Assembly (NCBI GenBank): GCA_032622095.1
Contig: CP136067.1
Location: forward strand, 54,911,899 to 54,975,898
Source of the DNA: Siphonodentalium dalli
Lineage: Eukaryota > Mollusca > Scaphopoda > Gadilida > Siphonodentaliidae
Direction: 5' to 3'
DNA length: 64,000 bases
Numbering within the stretch: position 1 is the stretch's first letter; every line of letters starts with the position of its first letter. This document shows, piece after piece, positions 12,632 to 24,033 of the stretch. The notes below the pieces were generated by a model. That model saw only the letters and a list, made by a program, of their open reading frames with translations. It was not told the DNA's origin and did not search any database. The position numbers and the translations under genes are program-made.

Positions 12632-12824
12632 GGAGCTTCCTGAAATTTTGCAAAAACACTGTGCCAATGCATTCGAGTCTCCCACAGGGAGCCCTGCATA
12701 TACAAGAGAATACATTGACTTAACAATATTTACCTTGATCTTGTAAACCAATGCATTTATATAAGAGAATGCACTGGCATAGGATCTTTAATGCGGCATC
12801 AGAGCAGCTCCCGTCATGAAAGGG
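12632..12824. mobile_element. Degraded copy of the TATATAAG palindrome family
   Basis: Right end CCCGTCATGAAAGGG intact before TTAT. Left end decayed. Two hairpin modules partly preserved. Confidence 0.6.
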
Positions 12825-12984
12825 TTATAAATGCTCTTTCCAGATTCATAAAATCACAATACATATATCTTCAAAATTTTAGTTGCGAGCATTTTGTGGG
12901 GCTATAATGGATGATAACACATTGAAGGTATCTATTATTAAGAATAAAATCCAGAGGATTCATAAGGAGAAACATAGTGAGTAA

Positions 12985-13072
12985 TTCACTCCCCTTTCTT
13001 CTATCACTTATCTCATTTGGCATTGAAATGATGATCCGAATGTACTTCCCACTCTCGCCACGAAAATCTTTC
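12985..13072 (-). pseudogene. Degraded duplicate of SNRNP70 exon 4 3' end and adjacent intron
   Basis: About 90 bases repeat, with substitutions and small gaps, the segment at roughly 13510-13615 (the 3' half of exon 4 plus its downstream intron), offset about 545 bp. The coding remnant still reads K-I-F-V-A-R-V, but the donor dinucleotide corresponding to GT has become GG. It lies inside intron 4. A functional alternative exon is unlikely because the splice donor is lost and no acceptor-proximal half is recognisable. Confidence 0.6.
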
Positions 13073-13146
13073 CACTGATTCATAATCTTCAATATTTTTA
13101 AGTTGTGAACATCTTGTGAACTGAGGTGGTTCACCTCAAATTTTCA

Positions 13147-13470
13147 AGTATTGAAATGGTCTATCATTTATTTGGAGGGGTGTCCAGGAAAAATGAGAAG
13201 ACGACAGGCATATGAAAACAGTCCTCGAAATTAGCCACAGCAAAAGCAATGCCATGGGAAATGTTGTGGAATCTAATACGCCAGAGCATCAAATTTGCCA
13301 CAGGGCATTTTTCCTAATTTCGAGGGCTGCAAAAAGATAATACAAGTGCAAAAAGATTACTGTTAATTGGTGGAAAATGTTCTGATAGTAAGTTCAACAA
13401 ACGACCTATTGTTGAATTTATTATCTAAACATTTGCTAAGGGAATTACTTGTCAATGAGTATTTAGTGAA
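13147..13470. repeat. GTTCAGATAATAAGTTCAAC family
   Basis: GGTCTATCATTTATTTGGAG, then GTGCAAAAAGATTACTG, then the hairpin AAATGTTCTGATAGTAAGTTC ... TTATTATCTAAACATTT. It separates SNRNP70 exon 4 from its degraded duplicate. Confidence 0.5.
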
Positions 13471-13597
13471 AAAATGGATACAGAACATGCTTCAGATAAC
13501 TCGGACGGAGAAACATACTATGTTCGTAATTCAATTTAGTTTCTTCTATCACTTCTTATCTGATTTGGCATTGAAATGATGATTGTAATGTACTCAC

Positions 13598-13662
13598 AAC
13601 TCTCGCCACGAACAGTGTCTTGTACGGATCTGATAGTGCTTCTACGTTATTGTGTGCATCCC
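13598..13662 (-). CDS. SNRNP70: U1 snRNP 70 kDa protein, exon 4 (residues 88-109, start of RRM)
   Basis: A 65-bp exon with acceptor TTTCAG and donor GTGAGT. It begins with GG, which completes Trp88, then encodes DAHNNVEALSDPYKTLFVARV. The last residues, LFVARV, are the RNP2 strand of the U1-70K RRM. V109 falls at the same number as in the human protein as I recall it. The exon ends on a codon boundary, and the next exon should begin N-Y-D. I searched 1-13597 on the minus strand for that continuation and did not find it, so it is probably left of the window. Intron 3 is about 4.35 kb and holds a piggyBac-type element and a hAT element. Confidence 0.92.
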
Positions 13663-14075
13663 CTGAAATTAGAGGTGTTATCTTGTGAACAAGCTATTCT
13701 TATATTATTCTTCTGATCTGGAGTTGTTTTCATGCACCAGAAGGGTATCTAAAGAAATATCGAGGAAAGAATCATGTACATGCTATGTTCTGAATCACAG
13801 TAAATTTACATCAATTTATACAAATAATCATATATTATCAGTTCAATATGATTCAATTTAAACAACCAAGCCAAGATTTAATACAACAACATATCAAATA
13901 TAAGATACAAATGATTTGATAGCTTTTCTAAACTATCTTAAATTATTTTTGAGGATGCAGTTTATGTCACATTTCATTGCCTAATTTTAGAGCTCATTCA
14001 TTCAAGCATTGTAAAATATACTTCAAATATAATTTGTAAAATATAATTATGCGTGGACATAATATATCACTTTAA

Positions 14076-15059
14076 CCCTTTGAAACCGGCTGGCCGCTAT
14101 TCCGGCCAGAACGTAATTGCATATATACGCGACGTAATCTCGTTCTACTGTCGGCGTCGCAGTGTTGCACTTTATTTTTTATATTTCGATAAATACTCAA
14201 TGTTAAAAAAAATAAAATAGTATTTCATAAAATTCATATTATAATTGTTTTAGCTGTCCAAAAAATATCGAAGTTGTGATTGGCATAACGAAGTATCAGC
14301 CGATTAAAAACTGGATACAGTCTCCATTTTATCACATTTCTGCAATTACGGCGCAGACATATTGCTTCTCGCGACCTCTCATTTTGCGTTAGGTCATATT
14401 GCCTTATATGGCCCATAAGATAACTAAAAATATATATTTATAGGTAGAAACTTTAGTGACGTATTCTTGTGGTATTTATAACTCCCAATGTGTGAAGAAA
14501 TTCCCGCTAAATTATATAATTCGCACTAACGATTGTCGGATATAAACACATGTCATATGAGTTTTGTTCAAGAATATGCAAACTTCTGAGTTCATTAATT
14601 CATAACTTTTTTGCGCAAAGGTACACGCTATATAGATTTACATGAGAATAAAGCTCAGAATCTTGTCTTTAAGATGGCATAAGCCAATACACTGCACAAT
14701 GCGCGCATTTTAGTCATTGGTGGGGTATTCAGATAACACCCAGGTTTGTTTTGGCCCATATGACGTCATGTATTTACGTTGGGATTGTGATGTTACGTAA
14801 CATTTTTGGCAGTTTTTATAATAAATCCCAATAAAGTTTTCAATTTTTTATAACTTTTTCTGGATTTAAGATATTGAAATATATTGTGATGTGCTGAATT
14901 CAGAATTTAATAATCTTTCCAATGGTGTAAACAATATGGTAGAAGAGAATGCATACGATACAGCACCATGCACCTGAACACAGTCTACAATAAGTCAAAA
15001 TACCTCTGGGAGCCCAGGGACAGGGCATCGATCGTTGTGGGGAGCCAGGGTTCAAAGGG
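14076..15059. mobile_element. piggyBac-type TTAA element, non-autonomous
   Basis: 984 bp with ends CCCTTTGAAACCGGC (left) and, as complement at the right, CCCTTTGAACCCTGG. It is flanked on both sides by TTAA (14072-14075 and 15060-15063). CCCTTT termini plus TTAA duplication are the piggyBac hallmark. No transposase frame is seen inside. It lies in SNRNP70 intron 3. Confidence 0.85.
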
Positions 15060-15063
15060 TTAA

Positions 15064-16369
15064 GGATCTAAATCTGCCATATCACACAATGGAATTCCCT
15101 GCGTCTCTTTAAACTTGGATGCTTGCAAGTCTCAACTGTGTTGTTTATCAAGTTTGCAAGGGATGAGGAATAAAGTTTCCACTGAATTTCAGGCAGAAAA
15201 AAATCCTTGTGACCTTTGTCAATCTACAGTGTATAAACTAATCAATTTAATTTGAGTAAAATCTGTCAGTTCTCAAAACAAAGTGTTGTTTTGACTAACT
15301 AGTATACAAACACAACATGTGCTTTCTCCCAATATACCGTTTAATATGAGCAATAATTTTGATGAAGCGTTAAGCTCTATGATGCATAAACCAAAAAGCA
15401 TGGCATAACTTTAGAAGAAGTTCTTTGATGGCATTTACATTATGGGCATCATTTCTTATCAACAGATGCTTCAGATATCATAGTTCTCTAAAAAGATTGG
15501 AAAAGGGTGAAACCTAATAACCATAGAGTTACCTCCCATCCACTGCAGTGATGTATATGATTAATCAGTATTGATCTATGATAAATTTCGCTCCTTTAAA
15601 TAGCTACCACAACATGAGCTGATTTTCCATGAGGTCTTAAAAAAAAGTTCAATGCTGAGACTTCGCACTGGTGTTAATAGCTGTTTCTGGATTCTATGAT
15701 TCTTATTAAATCAGGTAACTTGACATGCTATATAAATGGTGACTTCAAGGCTTACAAACAATGAAAAAATACCTTTTGTTCAACATTATTTATTCAAGTG
15801 TGAGTGACTGTGTCAACCTAATAGAATACATTAGTTATTTGATAAACACAGGTAGATGTCATCTAGAATAAGCATGTTACCGAGTGGAATTAGACAATTA
15901 AATTGCAAGGATTGTTGATATAATGAAATATGATTCTCCTCAGAATAAAACTACATTTGTGAAGTATAAGTAAAGATGACAATGTCATTTCAAAGGAATA
16001 ATGCTAATTAATACACAGAAAATGAGTTGTGACAATGTTGTAGGCTATGTTTTTTTTCAGTCTTTTTTAAAAACTTTTATGAACAATCCAATAAAGTGCA
16101 TTTTAAACAATGTATTTGGCCCAAATGGCACTACAGTAAGAGCGAAAAAAAGGAAAATAACAATGGCACTAAATCCACTGTCAAAATTTAGTCAAAATAC
16201 TGCCTAAATTATATGTATTTATAATTTCATAACTCTCAATAAAATTTGTTTAACAGAAAATACATCCAGATTCTTGCATGAAACTGAGCCATTCTCCTGT
16301 GACAATATACTTTGTATTTGTAAATGAAATTAATGATTATGAAGGATTAACAAGAGCATCCATGGGGCG
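15064..16369. other. SNRNP70 intron 3, unique-looking sequence
   Basis: No repeats or exon-like segments recognised. An AACTATGAT after AG-like bases at about 15480 was considered as an exon start but is on the wrong side of exon 4. Confidence 0.5.
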
Positions 16370-16530
16370 GGAAAAAAAAGCTTGTGGTAATTCTAACAAA
16401 GGGCCATAACTGTCGTGGAAATTGGTGGGCGGAACCCAAATTCGAACCTGACCTGTATTTTGGGCTTGTAAACCCACATACAACTTTCATTCCATTCAGT
16501 TAAGATCATCTAAAGTTATCATCTGGAAAT
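16370..16530 (+). repeat. Single monomer of the 172-bp GGAC-array family
   Basis: Contains GGGCCATAACTG, GGGCGGAACCCAAATTCG and AAAGTTATCATCTGG as in 33405-34345, but only one unit and no array end. Confidence 0.55.
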
Positions 16531-16774
16531 CAAAAGCGAACGTTCATTAAATAATAAGTCCTTATTTTTCAAAACAGGCATATAAAAACTATTTTCTTAT
16601 ATGCATCAGAGTTAAAAATACATCTGATGGTGTTCACATTTTATTTTGTAGTGACATGGTCTATGTGCTTTTATATTATCAGCATTTTTCTACCCGTCGT
16701 GGGAAAGGGTCCCGAGCCCTTTCCATTGGGATAAATTGCTTATAATTGGGAATATATAGAATATAGGAACACGC

Positions 16775-17710
16775 TAGGCCTGTAACGATATGCTTGGTCA
16801 TGATACGATATGCATCGCGATAGGGGGCCAACGATACGATACGTATCGTGATGCGAAATTTTTTTTATTCCACGAGTAAATAGCTATTCAACAATCCAAA
16901 TTTGCACAACTCTCAGGTTGAGTTTTAATGATAGGTTTTCTAATATTACTGTGGACTTTCATAATTGTTTAGTTACATGTGTATTGTAGTATGTAGTAAT
17001 GTAGTATGCTCGTACACATCCGGAAATACCAGTACAACATGACATAATGATACTGAAAAGTTTCTCACTGTTTATATATCACATAATCACAACAGCTGGC
17101 TGAGAATGATGTTTCAAATGGTGCGACATGTTGGTCGTAACACCAGTCTTGCAAGAGGTTGCCGTCGAACATAATTTGCAGATCACTTTAGTTCTGTCTG
17201 TCTTTCCATCCTCTTCAAAGGTGTACGTCCCAAAACCGAAATGCTGCCAGATTTTCGACCTGTAGGCCGCTGTCGGATTGACAAGTTTTAAGCTTTCTTG
17301 AGCAGACATCTTTCCACGGCCCACGTGTTGTTGTTTTGCGCAGACGATATATCCAAAATACTAGTATTTGATTGATTGAAATCACAGCAGTTCATCAAAT
17401 TAAACCAATCAGAGCATGGCTTACAGTCTGAGGCTAGGTTACGGAGGTCATTTCACTTCCGCCAACGTTTGTGTCAAAGGTCAAAGTGCGAGCTCACAGA
17501 AACAAACGAAATTTACAGATTTACTTCCGATAACACTTCGTAAGCATTCACAGCTTACGGAAACGAACGAGGGGTCCCGATTGACTTCGGATGGTAACTG
17601 CATAATACGTAAGCGGAACTGTATCGAAATTACAGACAAATGAATCGCGTATAGAATCATGAATGACGAATCGCGATGAATCGAAATTGCGATGAATCGT
17701 TACAGGCCTA
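16775..17710 (-). mobile_element. hAT DNA transposon, internally deleted, with BED zinc-finger remnant
   Basis: 936 bp with terminal inverted repeats TAGGCCTGTAACGAT and its complement, flanked by a perfect 8-bp target duplication GAACACGC (16767-16774 and 17711-17718), the hAT signature. Subterminal regions carry repeated CGATACGATA-type motifs. The minus strand at 17079-17324 encodes 81 aa with a BED-type finger: IWQHFGF, then CKLC, then HHLKHH, the DNA-binding N-terminus of hAT transposases. The catalytic domain is missing, so this copy is non-autonomous. Confidence 0.92.
17079..17324 (-). pseudogene. hAT transposase fragment: BED zinc finger only
   Basis: 81 codons starting MGRGKMSAQESLKLVNPTAA. 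The aromatic SKIWQHFGFGTY motif followed by C-x2-C (CKLC) and H-x-x-x-H/H spacing (SHHLKHHS) is the BED finger. Normal hAT transposases continue for 500 or more residues with an RNase H-like DDE core; here the frame stops immediately. It could have been one exon of the parent transposase. Confidence 0.75.
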
Positions 17711-18014
17711 GAACACGCATTTTCATTGTTAAACTCATTGTAACCAAACTGTTCAAAGTATTTCAAAGTATTTCGTAGACTGTTTATTCCAATTTTATAC
17801 AAAGTTGCAAATGCAGCAAGAGGACTTAAAAATATTCATAAAAATAAGAGGATGAGTTCATAAAATAAGAGACTTTCTGAAATTTAGAAAAACCTGACTA
17901 TTTCCAACTGGGAAGAGGGCAAATTTTTGGCCATGCCTTCGCCTTAAAAAATCCCTGTATTAAAATCGAATGAGTTTTGGTGGTGACCAAGATATATAAT
18001 AAAGAAACACTCAC

Positions 18015-18069
18015 ATAGGGCGAGTTCTTGTTCCAGTTTGTAAGCATGCATCTCGGCCCTCTCTTTTCT
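18015..18069 (-). CDS. SNRNP70: U1 snRNP 70 kDa protein, exon 3 (residues 70-87 plus first base of W88)
   Basis: A 55-bp exon with acceptor TTTTTTCAG and donor GTGAGT. The 18 full codons give RKERAEMHAYKLEQELAL, matching the helix before the RRM (fly: EKAEQVAYKLEREIALW). It ends after the first base (T) of a codon. The next exon supplies GG, completing the invariant Trp of the ELALW motif. Intron 2 (18070-20030) is about 2.0 kb and contains two TTAA-flanked hairpin elements. Confidence 0.93.
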
Positions 18070-18378
18070 CTGAAAAAAGAAAAGAAAACGCTCATACCAA
18101 ATGTCTAAAAACACATACCAAGGCAACTGAAACCACAAAATCCAGTGACTTCTGACAGGAGGTGAAACTCATTGTTTGGAGAATATCAGATTATTCTAAT
18201 TGCTGATGGTCCTGTTTGCTTTTGTATCCCGCACATGTGCATCATATATGATAGGATCCCACAACAGTGGTGTGTACAAGTAGTTCTGTAAACTTAAAAT
18301 TAAATAAAAACTTTGATTCAGAATCAAAAACAATTTGATGCAATGGCCTGAAATGAAAATTGAATCAAATTTATTTAA

Positions 18379-18625
18379 CCCTTCCATGACTGGAGCTTCC
18401 TGAAATTTAGCGAAAACCATGTGCCAATGTATTCTCTTATATATGCGAGACTCCCATAGCCTTGCATATATATAAGATAATATATTGGCCTAACAATATT
18501 TACCTTGACCTTATTATAATATAAGCCAGTGCATTCTCGTATATATGCGAGCCTCGCATTTATAAGAGAATGCACTGGCACAGGACATTTAATGCTGCAC
18601 CAGCACAGCTCCCGGCATGAAAGGG
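18379..18625. mobile_element. TTAA-flanked hairpin element (TATATAAG palindrome family)
   Basis: 247 bp, CCCTTCCATGACTGGAG left end and complementary right end, TTAA at 18375-18378 and 18626-18629. Two palindromic modules are separated by CTAACAATATTTACCTTGAC. It lies in SNRNP70 intron 2. Confidence 0.82.
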
Positions 18626-19197
18626 TTAACCACAGGGCCCCTACTATTTGTTACAGGTCCACATGTCAATATACTAACTGATATTCAACATTCCAACATA
18701 TCATTAATTTTAATCTTTAAAATGACCCCATCTTTTGGAACTAGAGCTTCTAGTAATTCAAATGCATTTATTTTGAGAATTTCATAATGAACATCAGAGA
18801 ATAAAATAAAATTAAGAAATATCCATGTTCTGAGATCAGCTCTGTTACAAATAGTTTGTTCATTTTTCACAGCTCTTATCATTGAAAAGAATTTTTTTTT
18901 TAATATTAACATGATATGGACCAAAACTTAGAATGCCATAATGCATTATGTAAAAACTGCCGCCGGTATTATATGTCTTTATAACCCTTTACCAAATGAA
19001 TTCTCACATTTAGTAAATACACATGCAGAAATTAATTGCTAGGAAATGTTCCCATAAGTTGATGGCCGTTAGTTGGACTTTATGTCAGGATATTTCCTAA
19101 AATAACTAATTGTAAATGAGGAATTAGTACAGAAATGGTTAATGAAGTAACTTCTAATCATTGTTAATTAACCCATTCAAAGCAAAATTGCCCTTAA

Positions 19198-19437
19198 CCC
19201 TTCCATGACTGGAGCATCCGGAAATTTTGCGAAAAACCCTTGCCAAGGCATTCTCTTATATATGTGAGAGCCTCGCATATATAAGAGAATAACATTGGCC
19301 TAACAATATTTACCTTGACCTTGTAAACCAGTGCATTCTCTTATATATGTGAGGCTATGAGAGACTCACATATATAAGAGAATGCACTGGAAAATGATCT
19401 TTAATGCTGCATAAGTACAGCTCCAGTCACGAAAGGG
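19198..19437. mobile_element. TTAA-flanked hairpin element (TATATAAG palindrome family)
   Basis: 240 bp, TTAA at 19194-19197 and 19438-19441. Two TATATAAG palindromes around the same CTAACAATATTTACCTTGAC spacer. In SNRNP70 intron 2, about 570 bp from a sister copy. Confidence 0.82.
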
Positions 19438-20030
19438 TTAAAAAAAAACTTGGAAAACTATGCACAATGTATAAACAACAATCATATATCTTGAATTATG
19501 TTGGGGATATTGAAGCATGACACCCGAAAGGTTTTCAATAGATATTTTGTTCAAAATTTTATTGAAAAGTGATAAAATAAACAATTCCAATTCTACCTTA
19601 TTCTACAAAACTGATTTTGTTCCATAAAAAAATTGAATTTCTTTTAGAGTACCAATCCGACAAAGGCAGGAATGAGTCAGCAAAATTGTTATTTGATTGG
19701 ATTTAAATCCAACATCAGATGGACCAAATCCCATGAGAACCTCAATTCCGTCACTAATCAATCGTCAACATCAAGTGATGCACCATGAGGTGCAACTGGG
19801 AATCCAAGCTAAATATAGCACCAGGCAAAAAGTACGTCACCCTCCAAAATAAATCGATAATCAGAATCTTGTATGAAAATTAGTCGAGTCTTAAGGGAGC
19901 TGGGTGCAATGTAATTTGAAGATAAATCTCCCAAGCAGACCTTGTGAAACCATACTGCGCATCAGTTTTCACATAAGAATCCTTGACTGACATTTTAAAA
20001 ACCTGACAGCACTAGTTATATGTTATTTAC

Positions 20031-20093
20031 CTTTCGTTCTTTACGCTCATCTCTAGTTTCTACTCGAGTTGGAGGTGGAGTGTCTTTTGATTC
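20031..20093 (-). CDS. SNRNP70: U1 snRNP 70 kDa protein, exon 2 (residues 49-69)
   Basis: A 63-bp, 21-codon exon with a T-rich tract and AG acceptor (20094-20095) and donor GTAAAT. It encodes a stretch containing DTPPPTRVETRDERKERK, matching DAPPPTRAETREERMERK of human U1-70K and the fly equivalent. In known U1-70K this is the linker and start of the long helix before the RRM. Phase is 0 at both ends, consistent with exon 1 ending in KDFE. It was missed by simple ORF scanning because it is too short. Residues E-S replace the more usual D-P just before K-D-T. Confidence 0.93.
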
Positions 20094-20357
20094 CTAAAAA
20101 AATAAATGAAACAAGTGATTGACCCTTTCTTTACTAAAATAGATTCTCCCATCAGTTATTAAAGTATAAATTAGAAAAGTCTATTTATTCATCTGGAGGG
20201 GCATTCATGAGTCAAATTAAAGATAATATAAGTGCAGAAGGATTAATTTCCCTTGGTGGGCAATGTTCAGATGATAAGTTTGGGTATCAAATTGTCCACA
20301 AACTAAATGAAAGTTATCATTAACAGTAAAATATTTATTTCAATCTGTTTCTGTAAT

Positions 20358-20792
20358 CAAGCCTGAGTTTAGTGTGCCTGTCATTTGCAGAATGAGGTCC
20401 CCATAGGGTGAATCACGCATAGTGGGCTAGCATCACTAAATTCACCCTCTGAAGACCTCATTCTGCTTAGGCCTCATCTTCTCTGTAAAGTTTCTTTATT
20501 ATCAAATTTCTATAGAAACTTCTTCACATAGATTATATTTCATTTTTAGTTTAGTTTCTCCAAATCCCCAAATTGGCAGATGACACATTGCATAATCAAT
20601 GGGTGTATATCACAATATTCACCATTTGGGAACTTCAATCTGAGTCTTTGTCTCCCATAGCAGATGAGGCCATGCAAATGAGGTTCCCAGAGGGTGAATT
20701 TGGTGATGCTAGACCGCTGAGGGATAGCTTCACTAAATTCACCATCTGGGGACCTAATTCTGCAAATGACAGGCACACTAAACTCAGACTTG
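20358..20792. mobile_element. hAT-like paired-hairpin MITE, copy 2
   Basis: 435 bp, same architecture as the element at 8282-8731: CAAGCCTGAG ends, TGTCATTTGCAGAATGAGG subterminal motif and two hairpins. Flanking 8-mers TCTGTAAT and TCTGTAAA differ at one base, supporting hAT-type insertion. The open frames inside (for example 20546-20962) are by-products of the palindromes. Confidence 0.85.
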
Positions 20793-20878
20793 TCTGTAAA
20801 ATGTTTGTCAGGTACAAGCCTTGAAATAACTGACCTGTCATGGTCGTTGACATGTTGAAACTTACAAAACGTTATAAT

Positions 20879-21329
20879 GGTTACACTGGTGTAAATATTT
20901 CCCATAGGCTTCAATGTTAACGTTTGTTGATCTGCATCAGAGGTCAAATGGAAACTGTTCAAACTGCCTTCGGATTATGTGAGCTTGACATCTGTGGAAA
21001 CTTTCCCAATAAAAAAATCAACACCGTCTAGCAGGGAATCCACTTCAAATTTTCGTTTTTTCATGACTAGGGTCAGTTCCGCACTAAAAAAATATTGTCA
21101 TTTTTTCAATCACACTTAAAATTTCTAAACAGCCACAACAGACTTCACCTTTAATGAATGGGCCTCTTGGCAAATGAAGTTTGTGGGAGAATGATTCCTT
21201 GAATTTTTGTCAACAGTTTACATTTAATTCATGCAACCAATCACAGCCCAGAGTGTTTTAACTGTGAAACTCTATACTCCTCCCGCAACCGCAGGGGGAG
21301 CTGCCTATAGTATTTACACCAGTGTAACC
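20879..21329. repeat. Inverted-repeat-ended unit E, copy 1 of 3
   Basis: 451 bp beginning GGTTACACTGGTGTAAATA and ending with its complement. The end sequence is itself nearly palindromic. Preceded by TAAT (20875-20878). Apparently identical copies lie at 22231-22681 and 23583-24033. No coding potential recognised. Confidence 0.85.
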
Positions 21330-22230
21330 TAAAGCGATAGCCCGCTTTTTCGCGGAATAATTGTAACTCCCTACATTTCTTCAGAATTGCCCATCAATGG
21401 AAAAAATGTGTTCAAAAACAATATCACCCCTATGGTTCTTTATTTATCACACACAATTTAACCCCACCCCCTTTAACAAATTATTCATCAAAAAGGCACA
21501 ATTTTCCACCACCAGTCATGTTCAGGCCCCATTTTCACTCAGTTTTAGGGGTCTGGTGTTGCAAACTTGGATCAGCTATGGAAGACTGTACAATATTCTT
21601 TCCATGAGAGAATTTCTGGTGATGTGAGGTCATTGAGTCCAGATCTGATCAGCTGAGCATCAAGCGCATGACTTTATCAGCACATTGAAGAATAAAATAT
21701 GACATTTTCAGGTCTGCAAGGGTGATCCAAGATAACTGGATGTGGGTGTATATTGAATTAGTTGAATAAAGATATGCTCTCTTTGAATTGCTGAAGCATT
21801 TTCTTAAATGTGTCCAAGTTTTAGTGCTATTAACCTTCAAATGACCATACCCACCAGTAGAAATGACACACTTTTATGATATATATCTGTATATCACTGG
21901 CTATAAAATCCAAAATACTTGTTAGATTAGGTTCTTATAACAATTGATATATGTGTCGTTGACATGCTCATGTTATGGGTCATTTGCATTATCATGTGAC
22001 TATTACCACCTTGAATTTTTTTGAAAATACCTTAAAAATTGGCATTTTTTATGAAAAATCTTACTATTTTTTTGGCTGATGTAAGTGAAAGAAGACATCA
22101 GCAGCAAGAATAGCCACACCAAGCATGAGATATTCATTGGACTGAAAGACCAGGCTCTGTAAAATGCATTAAAATGCTTTAAAGTGACTCCCAGGAATCA
22201 AAAATGATAAAAAGCTATTTTTTCCCTTTA
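21330..22230. repeat. Spacer unit S, copy 1 of 2
   Basis: 901 bp between E units, starting TAAAGCGATAGC and ending TTTTTTCCCTTTA, so its extreme ends TAAAG/CTTTA are inverted. Contains a 76-codon plus frame and a 63-codon minus frame that are repeated unchanged in copy 2; neither is recognised. Confidence 0.8.
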
Positions 22231-22681
22231 GGTTACACTGGTGTAAATATTTCCCATAGGCTTCAATGTTAACGTTTGTTGATCTGCATCAGAGGTCAAA
22301 TGGAAACTGTTCAAACTGCCTTCGGATTATGTGAGCTTGACATCTGTGGAAACTTTCCCAATAAAAAAATCAACACCGTCTAGCAGGGAATCCACTTCAA
22401 ATTTTCGTTTTTTCATGACTAGGGTCAGTTCCGCACTAAAAAAATATTGTCATTTTTTCAATCACACTTAAAATTTCTAAACAGCCACAACAGACTTCAC
22501 CTTTAATGAATGGGCCTCTTGGCAAATGAAGTTTGTGGGAGAATGATTCCTTGAATTTTTGTCAACAGTTTACATTTAATTCATGCAACCAATCACAGCC
22601 CAGAGTGTTTTAACTGTGAAACTCTATACTCCTCCCGCAACCGCAGGGGGAGCTGCCTATAGTATTTACACCAGTGTAACC
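22231..22681. repeat. Inverted-repeat-ended unit E, copy 2 of 3
   Basis: Exactly 1352 bp downstream of copy 1, and identical to it as far as I could compare by eye. Flanked by CTTTA and TAAAG from the neighbouring S units. Confidence 0.85.
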
Positions 22682-23582
22682 TAAAGCGATAGCCCGCTTT
22701 TTCGCGGAATAATTGTAACTCCCTACATTTCTTCAGAATTGCCCATCAATGGAAAAAATGTGTTCAAAAACAATATCACCCCTATGGTTCTTTATTTATC
22801 ACACACAATTTAACCCCACCCCCTTTAACAAATTATTCATCAAAAAGGCACAATTTTCCACCACCAGTCATGTTCAGGCCCCATTTTCACTCAGTTTTAG
22901 GGGTCTGGTGTTGCAAACTTGGATCAGCTATGGAAGACTGTACAATATTCTTTCCATGAGAGAATTTCTGGTGATGTGAGGTCATTGAGTCCAGATCTGA
23001 TCAGCTGAGCATCAAGCGCATGACTTTATCAGCACATTGAAGAATAAAATATGACATTTTCAGGTCTGCAAGGGTGATCCAAGATAACTGGATGTGGGTG
23101 TATATTGAATTAGTTGAATAAAGATATGCTCTCTTTGAATTGCTGAAGCATTTTCTTAAATGTGTCCAAGTTTTAGTGCTATTAACCTTCAAATGACCAT
23201 ACCCACCAGTAGAAATGACACACTTTTATGATATATATCTGTATATCACTGGCTATAAAATCCAAAATACTTGTTAGATTAGGTTCTTATAACAATTGAT
23301 ATATGTGTCGTTGACATGCTCATGTTATGGGTCATTTGCATTATCATGTGACTATTACCACCTTGAATTTTTTTGAAAATACCTTAAAAATTGGCATTTT
23401 TTATGAAAAATCTTACTATTTTTTTGGCTGATGTAAGTGAAAGAAGACATCAGCAGCAAGAATAGCCACACCAAGCATGAGATATTCATTGGACTGAAAG
23501 ACCAGGCTCTGTAAAATGCATTAAAATGCTTTAAAGTGACTCCCAGGAATCAAAAATGATAAAAAGCTATTTTTTCCCTTTA
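22682..23582. repeat. Spacer unit S, copy 2 of 2
   Basis: 901 bp, same as 21330-22230; the two encoded short frames translate identically. This shows almost no divergence since duplication, or an assembly duplication. Confidence 0.8.
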
Positions 23583-24033
23583 GGTTACACTGGTGTAAAT
23601 ATTTCCCATAGGCTTCAATGTTAACGTTTGTTGATCTGCATCAGAGGTCAAATGGAAACTGTTCAAACTGCCTTCGGATTATGTGAGCTTGACATCTGTG
23701 GAAACTTTCCCAATAAAAAAATCAACACCGTCTAGCAGGGAATCCACTTCAAATTTTCGTTTTTTCATGACTAGGGTCAGTTCCGCACTAAAAAAATATT
23801 GTCATTTTTTCAATCACACTTAAAATTTCTAAACAGCCACAACAGACTTCACCTTTAATGAATGGGCCTCTTGGCAAATGAAGTTTGTGGGAGAATGATT
23901 CCTTGAATTTTTGTCAACAGTTTACATTTAATTCATGCAACCAATCACAGCCCAGAGTGTTTTAACTGTGAAACTCTATACTCCTCCCGCAACCGCAGGG
24001 GGAGCTGCCTATAGTATTTACACCAGTGTAACC
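23583..24033. repeat. Inverted-repeat-ended unit E, copy 3 of 3
   Basis: 451 bp, exactly 1352 bp after copy 2. It ends the array and is followed by TAAT (24034-24037), matching the TAAT before copy 1. Confidence 0.85.

Noticed and set aside
15470-15495. Possible continuation of the SNRNP70 RRM (minus AACTATGAT after an AG)
   Set aside because: The position is upstream of exon 4 in gene order, and the frame meets a stop within a few codons.
20546-20962. 138-codon minus frame
   Set aside because: It runs through both hairpins of the hAT-like MITE and into unit E; its peptide is a translation of the palindromes.
21397-21627. 76-codon open frame repeated exactly at 22749-22979
   Set aside because: Exact repetition comes from the 1352-bp duplication, not from selection on a protein; no domain or splice context.
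20879-24033. Classical LTR retrotransposon array
   Set aside because: Units begin GG and end CC rather than TG/CA, have long internal inverted ends, and no primer-binding site or polypurine tract is evident at the expected junctions.
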